This document shows, one piece after another, positions 1 to 10,000 of a stretch of 64,000 nucleotides of DNA. Numbering within the stretch: position 1 is the stretch's first letter; every line of letters begins with the position of its first letter. The notes beneath the pieces were generated by a model that made no database searches, was not told the DNA's origin, and saw only the letters and a program-made list of their open reading frames with translations. The DNA is taken from contig NZ_OZ253579.1 in assembly GCF_965263005.1 (NCBI RefSeq), forward strand, positions 1,116,001 to 1,180,000, written 5' to 3'. Source of the stretch: Rariloculus sp965263005. GTDB lineage: Bacteria; Pseudomonadota; Gammaproteobacteria; Steroidobacterales; Rariloculaceae. Both the position numbers and the translations under genes were made by a program.

Positions 1-331
1 CGTGGCAGCTCGCCCCGCCAACGACCTCGACCCTGAGCCAGACACAATCCTGATCGTCGTCTATCAGCAGTTCCCGCACCTTCTGGATCAAACCGCTCGT
101 GGCGCCCTTGTGCCACAGTACTTGCCGGCTGCGGCTGAAGTAATGAGCCTCGCCGGTTTGAATCGTCTTTTCCAGCGCCTCGCCGTTCATGTAACCGAGC
201 ATCAGCACTTCGCCCGTGTCGAAGTCCGTCGTCACCGCCGGTATCAAACCGTGTGCGTCGAATTTCGGCGCGAGTTCCGTGCCTGCCTCGATTTTCTCGA
301 CGTTGACGCGCGCTCGGAATCTGCTCGACAT
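1..331 (-). CDS. hisI: Phosphoribosyl-AMP cyclohydrolase, 5' part (cut by window edge)
   Basis: Reading the reverse strand from an ATG at 331 gives 110 residues before the window ends. HisI opens the purine ring of phosphoribosyl-AMP in the third step of histidine synthesis, as a cytoplasmic zinc enzyme. Visible hallmarks are the MLGYMN segment, HYFSRSRQVLWHKGATSG, and DDDQDCVWLRVE followed by ASCH, which carries zinc-ligand cysteines of the family. Only the N-terminal part is seen, so whether it is fused to HisE cannot be judged. It is divergent from cysS, and a TATAAT-like box lies 35 nt upstream. Confidence 0.93.
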   Translation of the reverse strand, partial: MSSRFRARVNVEKIEAGTELAPKFDAHGLIPAVTTDFDTGEVLMLGYMNGEALEKTIQTGEAHYFSRSRQVLWHKGATSGLIQKVRELLIDDDQDCVWLRVEVVGGASCH

Positions 332-365
332 AAGCCTAGTGACCGGTAACCGTTGTCAGCCTGCG

Positions 366-371
366 ATTATA
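366..371 (-). promoter_or_regulatory. Candidate -10 box for hisI
   Basis: The reverse strand reads TATAAT, a perfect sigma-70 -10 hexamer, in the 119-nt gap between the divergent hisI and cysS genes. No convincing -35 hexamer is visible at 16-18 nt spacing, so this rests on the -10 match and its position. Confidence 0.35.
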
Positions 372-450
372 GGCCAAGGTCTCGTACCCTAGCAGGACAG
401 GCGGCGACAATTGCTATCATTCGCGGTGCCACCGGCCTCGACTTCAAGCT

Positions 451-1839
451 ATGGCGCTTCATCTGTACAACACGTTCAGCCGTGCGCGCGAGCGCTTCGT
501 GCCCGCAGATCCCGGGCGCGTCACGATGTACATCTGCGGAACGACGGTCTACAACTTCGCGCATATCGGCAATGCGCGCCCCTATGTCGTGTTCGACGTG
601 CTCGCGCGCATGCTGCGGCGCTCCTATACGCTCGTGTATGCCCGCAACTTCACCGATGTCGACGACAAGATCAACGCGGCCGCGCGCGCCGAGGGGATCG
701 CGATAGGCGAGCTCAGCGAACGGTACGTTGGTGCGTTTCACGAAGATATGGAAGCGCTCGGCGTTCTTTCGCCCGACGTCGAGCCGCGCGTCACGGGGCA
801 CATTCCGGAGATCGTCTCGTTCATCGAGCGACTGATCGAATCCGGGCATGCCTACGAAGCAGAGGCGCACGTGCTGTTCAGTGTGGCTTCGTACGCCCGC
901 TACGGCGAGCTGTCTCGCCGCAGCCGCGACGACATGATTGCCGGCGCACGCGTCGAGGTCGCGCCGCTGAAGCGCGCTGCCGCAGATTTTGTGCTCTGGA
1001 AGCCTTCGGCAGCGGACGATGTCGGCTGGGACAGCCCGTGGGGGCGCGGCCGGCCGGGCTGGCACATCGAGTGCTCCGCCATGGCCGAGGCTCATCTCGG
1101 CGCCACGATCGATATTCACGGCGGCGGGCAGGATCTCGTGTTTCCGCATCATGAGAACGAATCCGCGCAGAGCACCTGCGCGCACGGAGGCGAGTTGTTC
1201 TGCAGGTACTGGCTCCACAACGGGCTTGTGCGCTTCGGGGGCGAAAAAATGTCGAAATCGGTCGGCAACATGCGGCTCGTTCGCCGCCTGCTCGAGGAAT
1301 GGCCGGGCGAGGTCTTGCGCCTGGCGTTGCTGACGGCGCACTACCGCCAGCCGCTCGACTGGTCGCCGCAGCTCGCCATTGACGCACGGCAGAAGCTCGA
1401 ACGGATGTACGGCGCGCTACGCGACGCGGGAATCGCGGGATCCGACCGCGATGATGGCGAGGATCCGCCGCCGGCCGTGCTCGCGGCGCTCGAGAATGAC
1501 CTGAACACGCCCCAGGCGCTGGCCGAAATCTTCGCGCTCGTCCGCGCCGCGAACCGCAGCCGCGACACCGGTGAGCGGCTCGCCGCCGCGCGGTCGCTGC
1601 GCGCGGGAGCGCGGCTGCTCGGTTTGCTGAAGCGTGACCCGGCCGAGTGGTTCTCTCGTCCCAACGCGCGCTGCGGCGGCCTGTCCGACGACGAGATTGA
1701 CGCGCTGATCGAGCGGCGGGAAGCGCTGCGCAGCGACAGGAAGTACGCCGAGGCTGATGCGGTCCGGGACACGCTGGCGCAGCGCGGAATCATCCTTGAG
1801 GATGTTTCGGGCGGCACGCGCTGGCGTCGGGTGAGATGA
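451..1839 (+). CDS. cysS: Cysteine--tRNA ligase
   Basis: This 462-residue class I aminoacyl-tRNA synthetase charges tRNA-Cys with cysteine in the cytoplasm. The HIGH motif appears as HIGN at residues 38-41 and the KMSKS loop is at 266-270. Cys29 in the YICG segment and the later WHIECSAM and HHENE segments supply the zinc site that selects cysteine. The length matches the family (about 460). The ATG at 451 gives the normal N-terminus, LHLYNTFSR. It heads a forward run with yidD 19 nt downstream. Confidence 0.97.
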   Translation: MALHLYNTFSRARERFVPADPGRVTMYICGTTVYNFAHIGNARPYVVFDVLARMLRRSYTLVYARNFTDVDDKINAAARAEGIAIGELSERYVGAFHEDMEALGVLSPDVEPRVTGHIPEIVSFIERLIESGHAYEAEAHVLFSVASYARYGELSRRSRDDMIAGARVEVAPLKRAAADFVLWKPSAADDVGWDSPWGRGRPGWHIECSAMAEAHLGATIDIHGGGQDLVFPHHENESAQSTCAHGGELFCRYWLHNGLVRFGGEKMSKSVGNMRLVRRLLEEWPGEVLRLALLTAHYRQPLDWSPQLAIDARQKLERMYGALRDAGIAGSDRDDGEDPPPAVLAALENDLNTPQALAEIFALVRAANRSRDTGERLAAARSLRAGARLLGLLKRDPAEWFSRPNARCGGLSDDEIDALIERREALRSDRKYAEADAVRDTLAQRGIILEDVSGGTRWRRVR

Positions 1840-1858
1840 CGCTGCGACGGCTGAACGC

Positions 1859-2131
1859 ATGACACGCATCTCGGACTGGACCAGCCGGGCGATGATCGGA
1901 CTGATCCGGGTCTATCAGTTGCTGCTTTCGCCGTGGATCGGGCGGCACTGCAGGCATGTGCCGAGCTGCTCCAATTATGCGACGGAGGCGATCGAACGCT
2001 TCGGCCCGCTGGGCGGCGGCTGGCTCACGGTCAAGCGCCTCGCCCGGTGTCACCCTTGGGGGACGTCAGGTTATGATCCGGTGCCTGAGACTCAACGAAG
2101 CCACCCACGGAGGCCCGCTGGTGGGCATTGA
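1859..2131 (+). CDS. yidD: Membrane protein insertion efficiency factor YidD
   Basis: This 90-residue YidD family protein is a small membrane-associated factor that helps YidC insert inner-membrane proteins. The family core is visible: IRVYQLLLSPWIGRHCR, then PSCSNYATEAIERFG and the LARCHPWG segment with its conserved cysteines. It usually sits with rnpA and yidC near the origin. Here it lies between cysS and a Trm112-like gene, whose GTG start overlaps its last 11 nt. The tail after residue 77 is not conserved-looking. Confidence 0.92.
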   Translation: MTRISDWTSRAMIGLIRVYQLLLSPWIGRHCRHVPSCSNYATEAIERFGPLGGGWLTVKRLARCHPWGTSGYDPVPETQRSHPRRPAGGH

Positions 2132-2399
2132 TCCGGCGCTGCTCGACATAGTTTGTTGTCCCGTGACGCACTTGCCGCTCGAGCGGCTGCCCGAGAGCGA
2201 ACTGGCGCGCCTCAACCGGCTCATCGAGCAGCACAAGATCAGGAACCGTGACGGAGAAGTCGTCGAAACGGCGCTGGAGCACGCGCTCGTGACGCGCGAC
2301 GGCCGCCTGGCGTATCCAGTCCGCGACGGCATACCCATGCTGCTCGAGGAGCAGGGCATTTCGCTCGTTCAGATCGAACACGCCGAGGTCCGCACTTGA
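2121..2399 (+). CDS. Trm112/YcaR-like small zinc-ribbon-type protein
   Basis: This is a 92-residue protein starting at GTG 2121. That start was chosen because GGAGG lies 7 nt upstream at 2109-2113, whereas the in-frame ATG at 2073 lies deep inside yidD. LLDIVCCPVTHLPLE at the N-terminus and RLAYPVRDGIPMLLEEQ at the C-terminus are typical of the Trm112/UPF0434 family, whose members act as small partners or activators of methyltransferases and other enzymes. It is longer than usual (about 60) because of an extra charged segment between the two halves. Its exact partner is unknown. Confidence 0.8.
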   Translation: MGIDPALLDIVCCPVTHLPLERLPESELARLNRLIEQHKIRNRDGEVVETALEHALVTRDGRLAYPVRDGIPMLLEEQGISLVQIEHAEVRT

Positions 2400-3421
2400 A
2401 GTTGCCGTTGCGCAGGCTCTCGTCGCATCTGGAGCGGGGACTGGCCGGGATCTACCTTGTCGCCGGCATTGAACCCTTGCTCGTCGGCGAAGCGCTGGGT
2501 CAGATTCGCGACGCCGCGAGAGCGCAGGGCTTCGAGGACAGGGATCTGCACACCGTCGGACCCAACTTTCCCTGGGCCGAGCTCGAAGCAGGTTCCAACA
2601 ATCTGTCGTTGTTCGCGACGCGGCGCATCCTCGAGATCAGGCTGCCGTCGCCGCGCCCCGGAGACTTGGGCGCGCGCGTCATTCGGTCCTTGGCCGAGCG
2701 GGAGGACCCGGACCGTTTGCTCGTTCTCGCGCTCAACGGCAAGCTCGATACACGAAGCGCGTGGGTCAAGACCATCGATCAGCGCGGCGTGCTCGTCGAA
2801 GTATGGCCGGTTGACCGCAACGAGCTGCCACGCTGGATTCGTGAGCGCGCGGCGGCGCTGCGGCTGCGGCTCACGGCCGACGCCGCGGCGCTTCTCGCCG
2901 ACCGGGTCGAGGGGAATTTGCTCGCTGCCGACCAGGATCTCAGGAAGCTCGCGCTGACCACGACTGACGGCAACGTGGACGAGGACGATGTGCTCGAAGC
3001 CGTCGCGAACAGCGCGCGCTTCGACGTGTTCCGTCTGACCGATGCGGTAACGGCCGGCGACGCCACCCGCGCCGTGACCGTGCTCGACAGTCTACGCGCC
3101 GAAGGCGTGGCGCCTGTTCGTGTATGCTGGGCGCTGAGCCGTGAGATAGGACTGTTGACCAGACTGCAAAACGCCATTCAACAGGGCGAAAACATTGATC
3201 GCGCGTTGGCGCGTCACGGGGTCTGGCGCAGCCGCGTTCCCGGCGTCAAGCGGGCGTTGCGGCGGTTCGACGGGCGCCGGCTCAAGGCGCTGCTGACCGA
3301 GGCTGCCCGAACCGACAACACGATCAAGGGCCGCGAACCCGGAGACGCCTGGGTAGCGCTGACGACGCTCGTCGTTGCGGCGCTCGATTCCGATTCCCCG
3401 GCGCGGACCTTTGCGCGCTGA
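2396..3421 (+). CDS. holA: DNA polymerase III subunit delta
   Basis: This 341-residue HolA-type clamp-loader subunit opens the beta sliding clamp. The N-terminal region (about 18-150) has the LAGIYLVAGIEPLLVGEALGQIR opening. The central region contains GNLLAADQDLRKLAL, and the C-terminal collar domain includes NTIKGREPGDAWVALTTLV. It starts at TTG 2396, overlapping the preceding TGA by 3 nt, so it is probably translationally coupled. In relatives holA follows leuS-lptE and precedes nadD. The nadD link is kept, but no lptE is present upstream. Confidence 0.93.
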   Translation: MKLPLRRLSSHLERGLAGIYLVAGIEPLLVGEALGQIRDAARAQGFEDRDLHTVGPNFPWAELEAGSNNLSLFATRRILEIRLPSPRPGDLGARVIRSLAEREDPDRLLVLALNGKLDTRSAWVKTIDQRGVLVEVWPVDRNELPRWIRERAAALRLRLTADAAALLADRVEGNLLAADQDLRKLALTTTDGNVDEDDVLEAVANSARFDVFRLTDAVTAGDATRAVTVLDSLRAEGVAPVRVCWALSREIGLLTRLQNAIQQGENIDRALARHGVWRSRVPGVKRALRRFDGRRLKALLTEAARTDNTIKGREPGDAWVALTTLVVAALDSDSPARTFAR

Positions 3422-3431
3422 CCGCGGGCGA

Positions 3432-4073
3432 ATGCGGGCAGTCGGAGTCTTTGGAGGGATGTTCGATCCGATTCACTACGGACATCTGCGCACCGCATTC
3501 GAATTGCAGAGCAAGCTGTCGTTGGACGAAGTGCGCTTCGTGCCGTGCGCCGATCCGCCGCACCGGGGTGCGGCGACGGTCGACACGGCACTGCGCGTGA
3601 GGATGGTCGATGCCGCGATCCGCGGCCAGCCCGGCTTCCTCGTTGACGACCGCGAGTCGAAGCGGCCGGGTCCTTCGTATACCGTCGACACGTTGACGGG
3701 CCTGCGCGCGGACTTTCCCGACGCGTCGCTGTGCCTGATCGTCGGTATGGATGCGTTCCTCGGTCTTCCAACCTGGCGCGACTGGCACAAGCTGCTCGAT
3801 CTCGCCCATATCGTCGTCGTCGAGAGAGCCGGTTGCAGTGCGCCCGAGGCGGGCGCGCTGCGGGAACTCATCGAAAACCATGCGACCGCCGGACCCGGCG
3901 ATCTGCGACGGGAACTGCACGGGGGCGTGCACCTCGAGCAGGTGACGCGGCTTGAGATCTCCTCGACCGGACTGAGAAGCGCGATCCGCGCCGGTCTCGC
4001 GCCCCGATACCTCATGCCCGACGCCGCCTTGAACGTCATTTCCGAGACGGGGTGCTATGCCGCGCAAGGGTAA
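3432..4073 (+). CDS. nadD: Nicotinate-nucleotide adenylyltransferase
   Basis: This 213-residue nucleotidyltransferase adenylates nicotinate mononucleotide to deamido-NAD in NAD synthesis. VFGGMFDPIHYGHLR (residues 6-20) carries the HxGH-type catalytic motif and ISSTGLR near the C-terminus is the second signature. The ATG at 3432 was chosen over the upstream frame because it starts immediately before the nucleotide-binding strand. It lies 10 nt after holA and overlaps rsfS by 17 nt, the usual holA-nadD-rsfS-rlmH order. The haaO-kynU-kmo operon in this window could feed quinolinate into the same route. Confidence 0.95.
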   Translation: MRAVGVFGGMFDPIHYGHLRTAFELQSKLSLDEVRFVPCADPPHRGAATVDTALRVRMVDAAIRGQPGFLVDDRESKRPGPSYTVDTLTGLRADFPDASLCLIVGMDAFLGLPTWRDWHKLLDLAHIVVVERAGCSAPEAGALRELIENHATAGPGDLRRELHGGVHLEQVTRLEISSTGLRSAIRAGLAPRYLMPDAALNVISETGCYAAQG

Positions 4074-4437
4074 CGGGAACATCGCGCCGGCCGCGAGCGA
4101 CATCGCAGCGCTCGTCGTGGCCGTGCTCGAAGATCTCAAGGCCGAGCAAATCATGCGGCTCGAAGTCACGCATCTGACGTCGATCACCGATGTCATGATT
4201 GTGGCGAGCGGCCGGTCCGACCGGCACGTGCGCGCAATCTCCGACGCACTGCTCGAGAAGTGCAAGGCTTCCGGTTACATGCCCCTCGGCGTCGAAGGCT
4301 TCGAGGCCGGTGAGTGGGTGCTCGTCGATCTTGCCGATGTCATCGTGCACGTCATGCTGCCGCGCGCGCGGGACTTCTACGAGATCGAGAAGCTCTGGGC
4401 CATTTCAAGGCCCAGGGGCGAAGCGGGCGAACACTGA
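4057..4437 (+). CDS. rsfS: Ribosomal silencing factor RsfS
   Basis: This 126-residue RsfS (Iojap/YbeB) protein binds uL14 on the 50S subunit and blocks joining with 30S during starvation. The family core is clear: LKAEQIMRLEVTHLTSITDVMIVASGRSDRHVRAI, followed by GEWVLVDLADVIVHVMLPRARDFYEIEKLW. The length is slightly above the 105-residue E. coli form because of an N-terminal extension of about 12 residues. The start lies inside the 3' end of nadD (17-nt overlap). It precedes rlmH, another 50S-associated factor, as in most gammaproteobacteria. Confidence 0.95.
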   Translation: MPRKGNGNIAPAASDIAALVVAVLEDLKAEQIMRLEVTHLTSITDVMIVASGRSDRHVRAISDALLEKCKASGYMPLGVEGFEAGEWVLVDLADVIVHVMLPRARDFYEIEKLWAISRPRGEAGEH

Positions 4438-4463
4438 CGTCACGCGCGCCGGCCGATCCGATC

Positions 4464-4934
4464 ATGCGCCTCATGCTGCTCGTGGCATCGAACCGGCAGC
4501 CCGCCTGGGTCATTGACGGGTTCAACGATTACGCGAAGCGGTTGCGCGGCGGTATGCGTCTCGACGTCGAGGAGATTCCGCTCGCCCGGCGCTCATCATC
4601 GACGCTGGCGCGCCGCGCCACTGAAGCAGAAGGGGCGCGAATGCTCGCGGCGATTCCAACCGGCGCACACGTCGTTGCGCTTACCGAGGACGGGACGATG
4701 TTGAGCACGCGCCAGCTCGTGGCCAGGTTCCGCGATTGGGTGACCGCGGGCAGGCCCGTGTACCTGCTGATTGGCGGTCCGGACGGGCTGTCGGCGTCGT
4801 GTCTGGCGCGGGCCGACGAGCAATGGTCACTGTCGCGTCTGACGCTGCCGCACGGTCTGGCGCGAATCGCCGTCGCGGAGGCTTTGTACCGCGCCTGGAG
4901 CGTGCTCGAACGCCATCCCTATCACAGGGAATGA
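4464..4934 (+). CDS. rlmH: 23S rRNA (pseudouridine1915-N3)-methyltransferase RlmH
   Basis: This 156-residue SPOUT-class enzyme uses S-adenosylmethionine to methylate pseudouridine 1915 in helix 69 of 23S rRNA in the assembled ribosome. The knotted cofactor site is visible as VYLLIGGPDGLS and LTLPHGLARIAVAEALYRAW near the C-terminus. The ATG at 4464 gives the standard start, MRLMLLVASN. The 156-residue length equals the E. coli protein. It lies 26 nt after rsfS. Confidence 0.95.
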   Translation: MRLMLLVASNRQPAWVIDGFNDYAKRLRGGMRLDVEEIPLARRSSSTLARRATEAEGARMLAAIPTGAHVVALTEDGTMLSTRQLVARFRDWVTAGRPVYLLIGGPDGLSASCLARADEQWSLSRLTLPHGLARIAVAEALYRAWSVLERHPYHRE

Positions 4935-4990
4935 CGCCACTACCGGGGCCGTGCTGTTCCCGGCCCCTGGCAGGCCGTATATTCCCTTGA

Positions 4991-5602
4991 ATGAGCGAGG
5001 ATTTCGTGTATCTGGCTTCAGCGTCGCCGCGGCGCCGGCAGTTGCTTGAGCAGATCGGTGTCGCATTCGAGCTCCGCCCGGTTGAGATTGACGAGCGGCG
5101 GCGGCCGGCGGAGCTGCCGGCGGACTACGTTGTGCGCGTCGCGCGCGCCAAAGCCGGCAAGTGTTGGACCTCCGTGGCCGGTGGTGGCGCCGAGCGCCCC
5201 GTGCTCGCCGCAGACACGACCGTCGTGCTCGGCGGCGAGGTATTCGGCAAGCCCGGCAATCGGGCAGCGGCGCTCGACATGCTCGCGACGCTTTCGGGAC
5301 GCACGCATACGGTAATCACGGGTGTTGCGGTGCGTTTCGGCGAGGAATTGAAGACCGCGCTCGCAGTGAGTGAGGTGACGTTTCGCGCCACAACAGCGCG
5401 GGAGCGGGAGGCGTACTGTGCGACGGATGAGCCGCTCGACAAGGCGGGCAGCTACGCGATACAGGGGCTTGGCGCCGTGTTCATCGAGTATCTCGGCGGC
5501 AGCTATTCCGCCGTGATGGGGCTGCCGCTGCTTGAGACCTCGGCGCTGTTGCGGCGCTTTGGTATACCTGCGTGGCTCGACGGCGAGCCGGGCCGCCCGT
5601 GA
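4991..5602 (+). CDS. maf: Maf-like nucleotide pyrophosphatase (YhdE type)
   Basis: This 203-residue Maf/Ham1-fold protein hydrolyses non-canonical or excess nucleoside triphosphates (dTTP/UTP-type activity in the YhdE group) to monophosphates. LASASPRRRQLLEQIG at residues 8-23 is the Maf signature, and LAADTTVVLGGEVFGKP provides the catalytic acidic residue. KAGSYAIQGLGAVFIEYLGGSYSAVMGLPL closes the active site. A GTGA overlap couples it to rng, the conserved maf-rng-yhdP arrangement. The 56-nt gap before it holds a GC-rich hairpin (GGGGCCG/CGGCCCC) without a T tract. Confidence 0.93.
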   Translation: MSEDFVYLASASPRRRQLLEQIGVAFELRPVEIDERRRPAELPADYVVRVARAKAGKCWTSVAGGGAERPVLAADTTVVLGGEVFGKPGNRAAALDMLATLSGRTHTVITGVAVRFGEELKTALAVSEVTFRATTAREREAYCATDEPLDKAGSYAIQGLGAVFIEYLGGSYSAVMGLPLLETSALLRRFGIPAWLDGEPGRP

Positions 5603-7065
5603 CGGGGGAAATACTGATAAACGTGGCGCCGCGGGAAGTTCGTGCCGCTGTCGTCGAGAACGGCGTGCTGCAAGAGGTCCTGATCGAACGGGCCAGCCGG
5701 CGCGGACTGATCGGCAACATCTACAAAGGGCGTGTCTCGCGCGTGTTGCCCGGCATGCAGGCGGCGTTTGTCGACGCCGGCCTTGAGAGAACGGCGTTTC
5801 TGCACGCGTCCAATATCGCCCACAAACCTCACGAGGAAGCGCCGGACCGCGAAGCGGAACTCGACATCGCCGAATGTGTCCACGTGGGCAGCGAACTGCT
5901 CGTGCAAGTGTTGAAGGAGCCGCTCGGCACGAAGGGTGCGCGGCTGACGACACACACGACCATCCCCTCGCGGCTTCTCGTCATGACGCCGAACGGCAAC
6001 GGCGTCGGCGTCTCGGCACGGATCGCGGACGACGTTGAGCGGGAGCGCCTGCGCGCTTCGGTGGAGCGCATCGCACCGCCTGACTCGACTGCCGGCTACA
6101 TCGTGCGCACGGCCGCCCTCGGCGCGTCCGAAGATGCGCTGCGCGCCGAAATGATGTTCCTGCAGGAGCTGTGGGATTCCATCGAGGCGACGGCGGGACG
6201 AGCCAAGGCAGGCGATCCCGTTTACGAGGACCTGCCGTTGCCTGTGCGCGTGCTGCGCGACCTTGTGCGTCCCGATGCCGAGGTCGTGCACGTCGACTCC
6301 GAACAGGTGTACGCGCGCATGCGCGAATATGCCGAGCGCTTCGTTCCCTGGTTGGCGCCGAGGATCGAGCTCTACACGCGGGTAAGTCCGATCTTCGATC
6401 TGTACAGCGTGGAGGACGAAATCGAACGGGCGCTGAGGCGCAAGGTCCCGCTCAAGTCCGGCGGCCACGTGATCTTCGACCAGACCGAAGCGATGACGAC
6501 GATCGATGTCAACACGGGTTCATATGTCGGCCACCGGAACCTCGAGGAGACGGTTTTTCGCACGAACCTCGAAGCAGCCCTCGTAATCGCGCGCCAGCTC
6601 AGACTGCGCAACCTGGGCGGCATTATCATCATCGACTTCATCGATATGGAGATCGAGGAGCACCGCAACGAGGTGCTTGAGGCGCTATCGGCGCGACTGG
6701 CGGACGATCTCGCCAAAAACCATATAATGAACGTATCTCCACTGGGTCTTGTTGAAATGACTCGCGAGCGGAATCGGGAGAGCCTCGGGCACGTTCTATG
6801 CCGGGCTTGCCCGAGCTGCGATGGCCGTGGGTACGTCAAGACGCCGGAAACCGTATGTTACGAGGTTTTTCGGGAGATCATGCGCCAACACAGGCAGTTT
6901 GAGGCGCGGGAGTTGCTCGTGCTCGCGCGGCCGGAGATCATCGAGCGTCTGCTCGACGAGGAGTCCGCGAGCGTCGTGGAGCTTGAGGAACTGACTGCAA
7001 CACCGATCAGATTGCAGAGCGAAGGGATGTATGCGCCAGATCAATTCGATGTCGTGGTGATGTGA
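5599..7065 (+). CDS. rng: Ribonuclease G
   Basis: This 488-residue endoribonuclease of the RNase E/G family matures the 5' end of 16S rRNA and takes part in mRNA decay. The order is an N-terminal S1 RNA-binding domain (GLIGNIYKGRVSRVLPGMQAAFVDAG), the DNase I-like catalytic domain with TTIDVNTGS and IIIDFIDME supplying the metal-binding aspartates, and the zinc-link CRACPSCDGRG. The GTG at 5599 was preferred to the earlier GTG at 5572 because it overlaps the maf stop (GTGA) and gives the usual N-terminus, MTGEILINV. There is no RNase E-type C-terminal scaffold. Confidence 0.95.
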   Translation: MTGEILINVAPREVRAAVVENGVLQEVLIERASRRGLIGNIYKGRVSRVLPGMQAAFVDAGLERTAFLHASNIAHKPHEEAPDREAELDIAECVHVGSELLVQVLKEPLGTKGARLTTHTTIPSRLLVMTPNGNGVGVSARIADDVERERLRASVERIAPPDSTAGYIVRTAALGASEDALRAEMMFLQELWDSIEATAGRAKAGDPVYEDLPLPVRVLRDLVRPDAEVVHVDSEQVYARMREYAERFVPWLAPRIELYTRVSPIFDLYSVEDEIERALRRKVPLKSGGHVIFDQTEAMTTIDVNTGSYVGHRNLEETVFRTNLEAALVIARQLRLRNLGGIIIIDFIDMEIEEHRNEVLEALSARLADDLAKNHIMNVSPLGLVEMTRERNRESLGHVLCRACPSCDGRGYVKTPETVCYEVFREIMRQHRQFEARELLVLARPEIIERLLDEESASVVELEELTATPIRLQSEGMYAPDQFDVVVM

Positions 7066-7080
7066 GGCCGGGCGGCGCCC

Positions 7081-10000
7081 ATGTGGCATCACAACCGTAG
7101 ACTCGTCAAACGCGTCCTCATCGGTGCCACGGTGTTCGTCGTCGTGATCGCGCTCGGCCTCGGCGCGCTGCGCCTCATGCTGACCCGGCTGCCGAGCTAT
7201 CAGGCCGAGCTGCAAGCCTGGGTCACGGCTGAACTCGGTCTGAGCTTCAGTTTCGACCGCCTCGACGCGCGGTTCGGCGCAAATGGCCCGGAAATCACGT
7301 TCTACGAGGCGAGCGTCGCGAGTGCCGCTCAAGCGGAACCGTTCCTGTACGCTCGCCGGGCCGCCGTCTCGCTCGATCCATGGAAGCTGCTGTTGGAGCG
7401 CGAGCCGACCGTGAGCGCGCTCGTGATCGACGGCACGCGCCTGGCAATTTCGCGAACAGCCGACGGTGCGTTCCGGTTCGAGGGCGGGCCGGCGGGCGGG
7501 GACATTGGCGGCGATCTCACGACGGCGATACCGCTCGAGGTGGAACTGCTCGTACGCGACAGTCAGGTGCAATACGTCGACGAGCTTCGCGAGGAATCCT
7601 GGCAGTTTGACGGCGTCGAACTCAGCCTGACGAGGGAGCGGGATCGAATCGCGCTCGAGATGAGCGCCCGGCCGCCCGAAGCGCTCGGCGAGCGGATCGA
7701 TCTGGCCGTCGACGGGGACATCGTCCAGGATGATGCAGTGCCGGGACGGTGGCGGGTCTTCGGCGATCTGCGTAACGTCAACCTGACGGCGTTGATGAGA
7801 TTGTTGCCCGCAACGACGGATTTCTCCGTAGCCGGGAGCGGAGATGTCTCGGTCTGGATCGACTGGTCCGATGGCCGCGTATCGAACGGCATGACGACTG
7901 TCGCGCTCGACGATGTCGCCTTTAGCACCACTTCGGCGGATACGCTCTACGATCGCCTGGCGTTGCGGTTGGAGTGGAGTCAGGGCACGGGCCAGACCTG
8001 GCAGTTTGCCCTCAGCGATGTAGAGCTCAGTCGTGATGGACGCAGTTGGCCGAATGGGGCTCAATCTACGCTGCAATTGACGCGTGACGACGAAGGGGTC
8101 GCGCAGTTGTCCCTGCGCAGTGATTTTCTGCGACTGGACGATCTCACGCCGATGGTGTCGTCGCTGCCCCGTTCGGAACTCGTGGAGCAATGGCGCGCCT
8201 ACGATCCGAGGGGCGATTTGCGCGGCGTCGAGGTCTCGGTGCTCAAGGGCGCCGACGGCTGGGAGTACTCGCTTGCCGGCGAGTATGCCGGGCTCGGGAT
8301 CGAGCCCGTCGCGCAGTGGCCCGGGTTCAGCGGCCTGACGGGCGAAGCGCGCACCGACGCGCGCAGCGGGCGCATCCAGTTCCGCAGCAGCGAGGTACGG
8401 CTCGACTGGCCCGAGATCTTGCCCGAGGCGCTCGACATGGACGAACTGCGCGGTCTCGTCGTCTGGCGGCAGGGCCGCGACGTGATCCGCATCGTCAGCG
8501 ATGACCTGCTCATCCGTGCGCTTGACGGTGCCGCGCGGTCCAACTTCGAATTGACATTGCCGCTCGATGCGAGCTTACCGAGCCTTGATCTCGCGACGCG
8601 CGTCAGCCGACTCGACGTCACCGACGTCAAACGATATCTGCCAGCAGACATGATGCCGCAAGCGCTTCACGGCTGGATCGACCGCGCCATTTTGGGCGGG
8701 CAGTTTCGCGATATCCGGCTCAGCTTCTTCGGCCCCGTGGCATCGTTCCCGTTCTTCGACGGCGACGGCCAGTTGCGCGTGATAGCAGATGTCCTCGACG
8801 GCGAGGTCGAATTTGCCGACGGCTGGCCGATCGCGAGTGAGCTCGAAGGCGAGTTGAAGTTGCTGAATGCGAGCTTGCATGGATCGGGCAGCGGACGGAT
8901 TCTCGGCAACGTCAGCGACAACGTTGAAGTCGGCATCGAAAATCTGCGCGATCCCGTGCTCACGCTCGAGGCCGACACGACGGGACCGTTGGCCGATGTC
9001 GTCGCCATGCTGAACACACCGCCGTCGATCGCGCGGCAACTCGGGCCCGACTTCGCGCGTCTGCAGGCACCGGGCGGAATCGGCGAGGTCAACCTGGCCT
9101 TGAGTTTGCCGCTCATGGACAGGTCGGCGTACGCGCTGCGGGGGCGACTCACCATAGTCGACGGCGAGCTGTACCTTGACGGCGTGCGGCCGCGTGCGAC
9201 TGAGATCCATGGTGTGCTCGACGTAGAGCAGGCAACAGTGACGGGCGACGGCATAGAGGGGATCTTTCTCGATGGTCCCGTGACGGCGCGGGTCGTGACG
9301 CCCGAGGTGCCGGGCTATCGCGCCGAGCTCCAGGTGGCGGGTGAAGCCACGACCGCTGCGGTTGCGACGACTTTCGACTTGCCACTCAAGCATCTGCTGG
9401 CCGGACAGGCACGCTGGCAAGGCCAGGTGCTCATAGCCGAGCGGCAAGCGGACGAGCAACGGCCCGTACGTATCACTGTAGATTCGAATCTGGTCGGCGT
9501 GTCGCTCAAGTTTCCCGCACCTTTCGCAAAAGAGCCGGCCGAAGCCGCGAACCTGCGCCTGGAGCTCGAATATCCCGAGCGCGGGCGACTGCGGGTTAAC
9601 GGGAATATCGGTGCCAGCCGGCGCTTCGCGCTCAACTATCGCGCCGGTCCGGACGGCTACCGCCTGGCGCGCGGCGCCGCGCGTTTCGGCGGTGCGCAGC
9701 CCGAGCTTCCGGCGGCCGACGGCTTCACGGTCTACGGCAGCCTGCCCGAGTTCGACGTCAGCGCATGGCTCGCGCTGTCCGATACATTGGACACGCAGCG
9801 GGCGGAGACACTGTTCACGGCAGGTGAGCTCGAGTTGGCCGAGCTCTTCGCGTTTGGCCAGCAGCTCGGCAGCAGCACGCTGAGCGCGCGCCGTGACGGC
9901 GAATTCTGGCGGGTCGACGTCGAGAGCGAAGCGATCGCGGGATCGATATCGATCCCGGGAGATCTGACGCGGCGGCCGCAGATCGTGGCCGAAATGCAGC

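Noticed and set aside
4943..4971. GC-rich hairpin before maf as a terminator
   Set aside because: The stem GGGGCCG/CGGCCCC is real, but there is no T tract and the genes on both sides appear to belong to one forward run.
6796..8190. 464-codon reverse-strand open frame
   Set aside because: It overlaps rng and yhdP antisense, spanning their junction, with no recognisable domain.
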